DNA of 64,000 bases from Gnetum montanum (Eukaryota; Streptophyta; Gnetopsida; Gnetales; Gnetaceae): assembly GCA_015680685.1 (NCBI GenBank), contig MNCI01006599.1, positions 126,764 to 190,763 on the forward strand, given 5' to 3'. The notes under the pieces are model-generated. The model was not told where the DNA came from. It made no database searches and worked only from the letters and a program-made list of their open reading frames with translations. This document shows positions 58,424 to 64,000 of the stretch, piece after piece. How positions within the stretch are numbered: position 1 is the first letter of the stretch; the number at the start of each line of letters is the position of its first letter. A program made the position numbers and the translations under genes.

Positions 58424-60905
58424 ATGTCTCCTTCTTTGTATGAAAGCGCCTCACCATGTAGGTCTGAAATAGGAAATAATCGGCAGCATAATACACATGT
58501 CGTTGATCCACCAATCCCTCAACAAGTTCGAGTGGTATATATTCATCCTGATGAGTATATACTAGACTTCACCTTTATCTTCCATCAAGATGAACAATTG
58601 CATTGGTGATACTTAGAAGGTAACATAGTGTTACCTCCTAATTGTTCAGTCCCAAGCATGCTTCTTCATGTCCTCACACGAATAGGCATGCTGCACTTAC
58701 ATGTAGAATATGTTGTGCAAGACCATGACTCGAGAGAATACAATTCCACGGAGGCACAATGTTAAAGGGATTTGCAATAGGAGGGACATCATAAGTCTTT
58801 GAAGGGTAAGTGGTCCTAGGATGCCCCACATGTCTTAAGTGAAAATGAGGGTGGTGAACCTACCTCAAGTAGTTAGCCACATAATGATGTTCCTCCCCTT
58901 GACTTTGGCCAAGGGTTTGTGTATCAAAACCTTCATTCCACTATTTATAACCCAGGTTTTGATACCCATGGGCACAAAGGATCCAAAAAGGGGATATGGA
59001 CACATAATAAAGATGGACATTCTGATCACAATCGCGATCGAGGTCGAGACCACTAAAGAGAAGGTGGCAGATACCGTCATGGTGACGATTCTCCTTCTTC
59101 TTCACCTTCATCATCTCCTTCACCCTCTCCTTCAATATCTGGATGCAATCATAAAGAAAACAACAATAGGGATAAAGGTAGGAAAAGTGGAAGTCATAGA
59201 CGAAACAACCAAGAAAGGGGATGAGGGCACTCTAGAGAGTCACAACGTAGAAGAAGGAAGAGTAGTTAACAACGTAGGCATCATAGACCCCATGGTTGAG
59301 ACAATCATGATGAACCCCTCCTCGCTACTTGAAGTATGTTGGACATAACTGAGGCTGTTAGAATTTTAACAAGGCATCAAAAAGATAGTAGGATTAAGAG
59401 ATTAGATATGAACAATATCCCATGATTTGAAGTGGGATACAATGCTAATCCTCAGAATTACTTACAAGCATTCCATGATGCATGTGCCTTACAAAATATA
59501 TAGAATGAATGACAAAAACTTAAGTTGTTTCCATGGACACTAGTAAAAGAAGTAGAAAGTTGGTACCAGTCTTTAGAACCAGAATCCATTCATAGGAGGA
59601 GTACTATGTTAGAACTATTTAATGACAAGTACCAAATGTACTCCCAAGTGTCTAACTTGTGGAAGCAAATCCAAGCCTAGAAACAAGGAGAACATGAAAC
59701 CTTGGATGCTTCCATGGGCCAATATTATGCATTGTTACACCATTTTCCTGGCCATGGTTATTTGCAAAGGGATCAACTATGCCATCTTGTGGATGGGCTT
59801 AGGCATGAAACGAGAAGAACCCTTGGGACTTATGCCCAAGGAAGACTATCCAAGCATAGGTTCCATCAAATTGAAAGACTATTGGAGAAAGTTGCTAAGG
59901 AAGAAGGTGAGCTACAGAAGAGAGAAAGTGTGGAAGAGTATAACCGAGATCCTTCCCTCTGGAAGAGGGGAGTAAGATTTTGTGAGGATGTAGAAGAGTC
60001 ACCACTCGAAGAGATGGTGAATAGGAAAACTTTGCCTATCCAAAATTTGACATTAGAAGTATTGGCAAGGGTAGAACAAATGTGGGATTTCCTAGATAAT
60101 AGATTTCAAACTGTTCTTAAAATAGTAAAGGAGTCTAGAGAGCAAGGTAGTGAGAAAAGAAAAAAGAAAGAGGCTAAACATGCACATAGCATCATTGAAG
60201 AGGTTGTGGATTTGGAAATAGACAATGATAGTGGATGTGAGATATGTCAATATGACGATCCTAAGATATTTTGCTTTGTAATATCACATCTATAGGAGTC
60301 TAGGGTATATGCACTCAACCCATGATTGAACAAATGACAAGCACCCCAAAGGTTACCTTACCCCCAAGGTAACCCAAGATAGTTTCACCAACCCTTAACG
60401 TATTATCCAAGTGGGACTTCACCACAACTGATGGAGCAATATCAAAAATGAAAAAATCCACAATCATGGGGAATGCCACCACCAAGGCAATAATATCCTT
60501 ACCAGCAACCTAACCCGTATGGATATTACGTGCAACAACCAGTTTCCCCACGACTCTACTAGTCACGTCACTCCTCAACCTCACTACCAAGCCCATGAGT
60601 ATATGGGGACTCCCTCTTCTAGAGGTGATATTCTACAAGCATATCATCCTTCTTATCTAGCCACATCTCTTCCACCAATAGCTCTACTACCATCTGCTCC
60701 CATGATGCAAGGTGAAATCCCTACTCAACCGCAGCAACGTAATGCCATGAGGGTTGTTAACTCTCAAAGTACTGTTGGTTCCAACAACCACATGAAGAAA
60801 AGAACTTTCTTTAAAACAAAAAGTAAAACCAAGCCTTTGCAATCACAAGTGGCTGATTCCTTAGATGCCTCAGTATCAATCAAAACTTTGGAGCCTCCTT
60901 CAACC
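58424..60905 (+). pseudogene. Element C gag
   Basis: Starts MSPSLYESASPCRSEIGNN at 58424. An Arg/Ser-rich arm (58990-59320, for example DHNRDRGRDH, DDSPSSSPSSSPSPSPS, RRRRKSS) precedes the capsid region VGYNANPQNYLQAFHDACAL, ESWYQSLEPESI and MGQYYALLHHFPGHGYL. A long open stretch (59702-60295) includes a Lys/Glu-rich helix and ends at CEICQYDDPK. A Pro/Gln-rich linker (60519-60905) leads into protease. The basic arm may bind RNA. Stops are at TAG, TAA and TGA codons and there are frame changes in the N-terminal third. Confidence 0.8.
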
Positions 60906-60911
60906 TAATCA

Positions 60912-61427
60912 TTGCACTCAATGCATACGGTCATGCTAACACATGCCATCATCGATTGGATCAAAGCTAGCCACCTTCCCAATAAATTCTATGATCCTGA
61001 GAGTCCTTTGATATACTTACAAATTTCTAAAAATGCATCATGTAAGGCTCTTTTGGATTCAATTTTCTGTGTCAACTTGATTTCTCAAGAGATGTACAAG
61101 GCCTGGAACTTGCCTCCATTGAAAAAGAGCAACATTTGTCTAGAGTTGGCTGACCAGTCCATCACTGTCCCATTGGAACTAGTGGAAGAAATTATTATCA
61201 CTGTTTGTGGATGGTCATACCCAGTTAACTTCCTAGTGATTCAAGTGAACAATAGTAAGGGGGGCTTTCCAATCATAATGGGAAGAGCATGGCTAAGCAC
61301 CATCGACGCATGCCTAGGAATCTATGGTCTTTCCATAGAAATATCAAAGAAAAATACATTCAAAAAGATTAAGAAGAAGAAATTTCCATGCATCACATAC
61401 AGTGACACAAGGTGTAATTGTGTGTAG
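60912..61427 (+). pseudogene. Element C aspartic protease
   Basis: A 171-codon open stretch. Blocks: IIDWIKASHLPNKFY, CKALLDSIFCVNLISQEMYK, ICLELADQSITVPLE and PIIMGRAWLSTIDACLGI. The active-site D-S-G reads D-S-I, so the flap side of the catalytic motif is lost even though the frame is open. It should cut the Gag-Pol precursor in the particle. It is separated from gag by a stop at 60906. Confidence 0.85.
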
Positions 61428-62030
61428 AGGTCATGGTTTGTGCAAAGTTTAACATTTCCTACATGCAATCAATGTGCACAAGTGATTAACATACAAAGAT
61501 GCCTGTATGCAGTAGCCACACAATAGGAAGGCACCCAGTGGTTGACAACTGATCAAGAAAGCAGTTCACTCATATGCATAGAACCAATTGAGGGTTTGAC
61601 TTGCACTTACATTGATAACATAGATACATTAGGGCAACTCCACCACAAACTTCCAAGTCTTAACCTTGAAAATATCAACTAGGGGATGTTGGAAATCCCC
61701 ATGAAATTTAAGCAAGAGCCCCTCAAGCTGAAACCATTGCCCATCGGTATGGAATACATATTCCTTAAAAATGAGAAAATGGTAATTATCAATGCTAAGC
61801 TTGATCTTCAATAAAAAGAAGAACTACTAAAGGTAATCAATAGATGGTCAAAATCCATCACTTGGTCATATCTTGAATTAACTAGAATAGATCCTAGGAT
61901 ATGCCAACGTAGGATTTGCACCAATCCCTCCATGAAGCCTTGAAGACAACCATAGAGGTATTTGAACCCAACGCTAAAGCAAGTAGTCAAGGAAGAAATC
62001 AAACAGCTTCTCAAGGCTAGATTCATATAA

Positions 62031-62660
62031 CCCATTATTGATAGCAAATGGGTTAGCCCCTTAGTTATTATGCCTAAAAAGGGAGGCAAATGGAGGGTAT
62101 GCATAGATTTCAAGCTACTGAATATGGAAACATTCAAAGACCACTTTTCATTACCATTTATCAACCAAGTCTTAGACACCATCACAGGACATCACTATTA
62201 CAGTTTTCTGGATGGATATAGTGGATATAACCAAATACAAATAGCCCCAGAAGACCAAGCCAAGGCTACATTCACTAGTCCTTGGGGAACATTCACATAC
62301 AAACAGATGTCGTTTGGCTTGTGCAATGCCCCTACAACATTTCAATGACTAGTTCTAAGCATATTCCAATAGTAGATAGGGAATGGCATGGAGGTATTTA
62401 TGGATGACTTTTTCACTTATGGAGCAAACTTTGGTCAAGCCTTGGACCGGTTGGAGCAAGTGTTAAAAATATGTGTAGAAACCAATTTGAGGCTCAATTG
62501 GTAGAAAATCCATTTGATGGTCCAAGAAGGTGTAGTACTAGGGCACAAAATCTCACACAGAGGGATAGAGGTAGACCCCAAGAAAATCAAAATTATCCAA
62601 GGAATTATCTGTTAACTGGAAACTGTCAAAGATATTCAGTCATTGCTTGGACATACTAGC
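62031..62660 (+). pseudogene. Element C reverse transcriptase
   Basis: Blocks: IIDSKWVSPLVIMPKKGGKW, RVCIDFKLLNMETFKDHFSL, YSFLDGYSGYNQIQIAPEDQ, WGTFTYKQMSFGLCNAPTTF, VFMDDFFTYG and HLMVQEGVVLGHKISHRGIE. The F-M-D-D pair keeps both catalytic Asp residues. Breaks are a TGA after TTFQ (expected Arg), TAG codons at expected Gln positions and a likely small frame change near 62610. It copies the genomic RNA. Confidence 0.92.
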
Positions 62661-62689
62661 TACTATAGGATATTTTTTGAGAACTTTTC

Positions 62690-63230
62690 AAAGGTTACGA
62701 AATCATTGGTGGAATTAATGAAAAAGGATGTACCTTTTGAGTGGACCAGGGAATGTGAATTCGGTTTCCAAACTCTGAAATAGAAGTTAGTAGAAACACC
62801 CATTCTACAAGCTCCTGACTAGTCCAAACCATTCCATATCATGACTAATGCATCCAACTATGCTTTAGGAGCAGTACTTACATAGTTAGATGACCAGAAG
62901 TATCCTTATTACATCCACTGTGCAAGTAGAAGTATCGCTGTTGCACAACTTAACTACACTACCACAGAGAAAGAATTAATGATTGTAGTGTTTGCACTAG
63001 AAAATTTTAGACACTCTATATTGGGATATAAAGTATATATACATACAGATCATAGTGTAATCTGGTTCCTCATGAATAAGCTAATGGTAAGCCTTTGTAT
63101 CATACAATGACTTGTAATCTTACAAGAGTTCGATTTAACGATGATCAATCGTAAAGGCAATGAGAATGTAGTTGCTGATCATTTATCTTGGTTGCAATGG
63201 GATAGCAAAGAGGATGAGTATCCAATTTCT
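62690..63230 (+). pseudogene. Element C RNase H
   Basis: The tether YYRIFFENFSKVTKSLVEL precedes HIMTNASNYALGAVLT, in which the first catalytic Asp (TDAS) is Asn. TTTEKELMIVVFALENFRHS supplies the Glu and YIHTDHSVIWFLMNK the next Asp. It ends with LVILQEFDLTMINRKGNENV, VADHLSWLQ, the typical gypsy connection. Stops at Gln positions are few. Confidence 0.88.
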
Positions 63231-63479
63231 GATCATTTCCCTAATGAATTCCTCTTTGCTAGTGTAGTGAATAATGAATCACCCATGAAGAAAAACTTAT
63301 ATAGTAGCATTCTTACTATCTCCTCACCCAACAAACACCACAAGAGTTAAACCTTAAGAAGAAATAATAGTTTCTTCTCCGAGCCAAGTACTTTATGGAG
63401 ATTAATGGGAAACTTTAAAAAGTGTGTCCTAATGGCTTGGTTCAATGGTGTGTTCTCGATATAGATCAACTAAAAGTTT

Positions 63480-64000
63480 TCCAAGATGCTCATGAGGTCC
63501 TTGCAAGGGTCATTATGCTGGAAGATGAACGGCCATGAAGATCCTACTTGCAGGATATTATTGGCCTACATTATTTCAGGATGTCCATTGTTTCATCTAA
63601 TCTTGTGAGTGTTGTCAACGTGATGGAGGAATGACTACTAGAATGGAGGGTTTGCAACAATGGATTCAACTGTTAGAACCCTTCGACATTTGGGGAATTG
63701 ATTTTATGGGGCCAATTACACCAATGTCCAATGGAAAAGCCTATATCATTGTTGCTATTGATTACCTAACTAAATTCTATTAAGGATTGTACATCATCTG
63801 CAGCTACATGATTTTTCAACAAAAAATCATAAATAGGTTTGGTGTGCCTCATGCAGTTATTTTAGACAATGGTACCCACTTCACAGGTGCAACTTTTCAG
63901 AAATTAATGCAACACTTAGGGGTTGAGCATAAATTGACTACACCATACCACCCCCAAGTGAATGGTCAAGAAGAAGTCACCAATAGGGAGATTATGAAGA
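63480..64000 (+). pseudogene. Element C integrase, truncated by window end
   Basis: The Cys pair of the zinc domain (CECCQRDGG) is followed by LQQWIQLLEPFDIWGIDFMG with the first catalytic Asp, AYIIVAIDYLTKF, a stop and small deletion near 63780, then FGVPHAVILDNGTHFTGATF with the second Asp and LTTPYHPQVNGQEEVTNRE with the catalytic Glu. All three D, D, E residues are present. Integrase inserts the cDNA into the chromosome. Confidence 0.9.

Larger units (their letters stand above)
57290..64000 (+). mobile_element. Element C: Athila-like Ty3/gypsy, best-preserved copy, 3' end outside window
   Basis: The order is LTR (57290-58287), PBS, gag, PR, RT, RNase H and most of integrase, cut by the window edge. 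Long open stretches remain in gag (59702-60295) and PR (60912-61427), and the PBS has only two changes. It serves as the reference for identifying A, B and F. Stops are still present in every domain, so this copy is not autonomous. Confidence 0.9.

Noticed and set aside
58839-59348. 169-residue open frame in element C
   Set aside because: A shadow frame: the adjacent frame reads the Arg/Ser-rich gag arm that matches element B.

Overview
This window is nuclear DNA from a plant. It consists almost entirely of old, nested LTR retrotransposons. The sequence is AT-rich. Coding remnants keep recognisable Ty3/gypsy and Ty1/copia domains but are broken by stops that mostly sit where Gln (CAG/CAA) or Arg (CGA) codons are expected. 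That is the footprint of long-term cytosine methylation at CG and CHG sites followed by C-to-T decay. A large, slowly purged genome (gymnosperm-like) fits, but the sequence does not name a species. No intact host gene, tRNA or rRNA was seen.

Layout. Element A (1-3511, minus) is an Athila-like gypsy element running off the left edge: LTR, PBS, gag, protease (PR) and the start of RT. Element D (3512-about 8930, plus) is the 5' half of a Tat-like gypsy element: LTR, leader with dyad repeats, gag and PR. The 3' half of a Tat-like element, E (about 29300-38524, plus), carries PR-RT linker, RT, RNase H, a second archaeal-type RNase H, integrase, PPT and a matching LTR. Between D and E lie the remains of an unidentified multi-exon gene on the minus strand (9312-26650), a satellite-like array with about 190-bp units (27053-28290) and a degenerate short-repeat tract (28600-29110). 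The antisense gene is itself split by element B (11436-23611, plus), a 12.2-kb Athila-like element with both LTRs, a matching GTAGC target duplication and an unusual ~4-kb region after integrase. The second RNase H of E is broken by about 3.5 kb that includes a GC-richer fragment of a PPR gene.

From about 40380 to 53540 lies element F (minus, Athila-like). Its protease is interrupted by a copia element, G (43085-50268, minus, TSD GATAT). G has gag and an extra ORF but no recognisable pol. Its 3' LTR contains a gypsy solo LTR (43741-44599). The LTR side of F carries H (about 53540-56264, minus), a copia element reduced to RT-RNase H between two LTRs. Element C (57290-64000, plus) is the best preserved Athila-like copy and runs off the right edge within integrase.

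How the parts relate. A, B, C and F share one gag/PR/RT family and PBSs derived from tRNA-Asp at different stages of decay. The LTRs of several unrelated families each carry a private, dyad-symmetric short tandem repeat, in most cases just upstream of the TATA box. The most unusual items are the antisense spliced gene plus satellite lying between the two Tat halves, the long post-integrase region of B, and the pol-less copia element with its own ORF.
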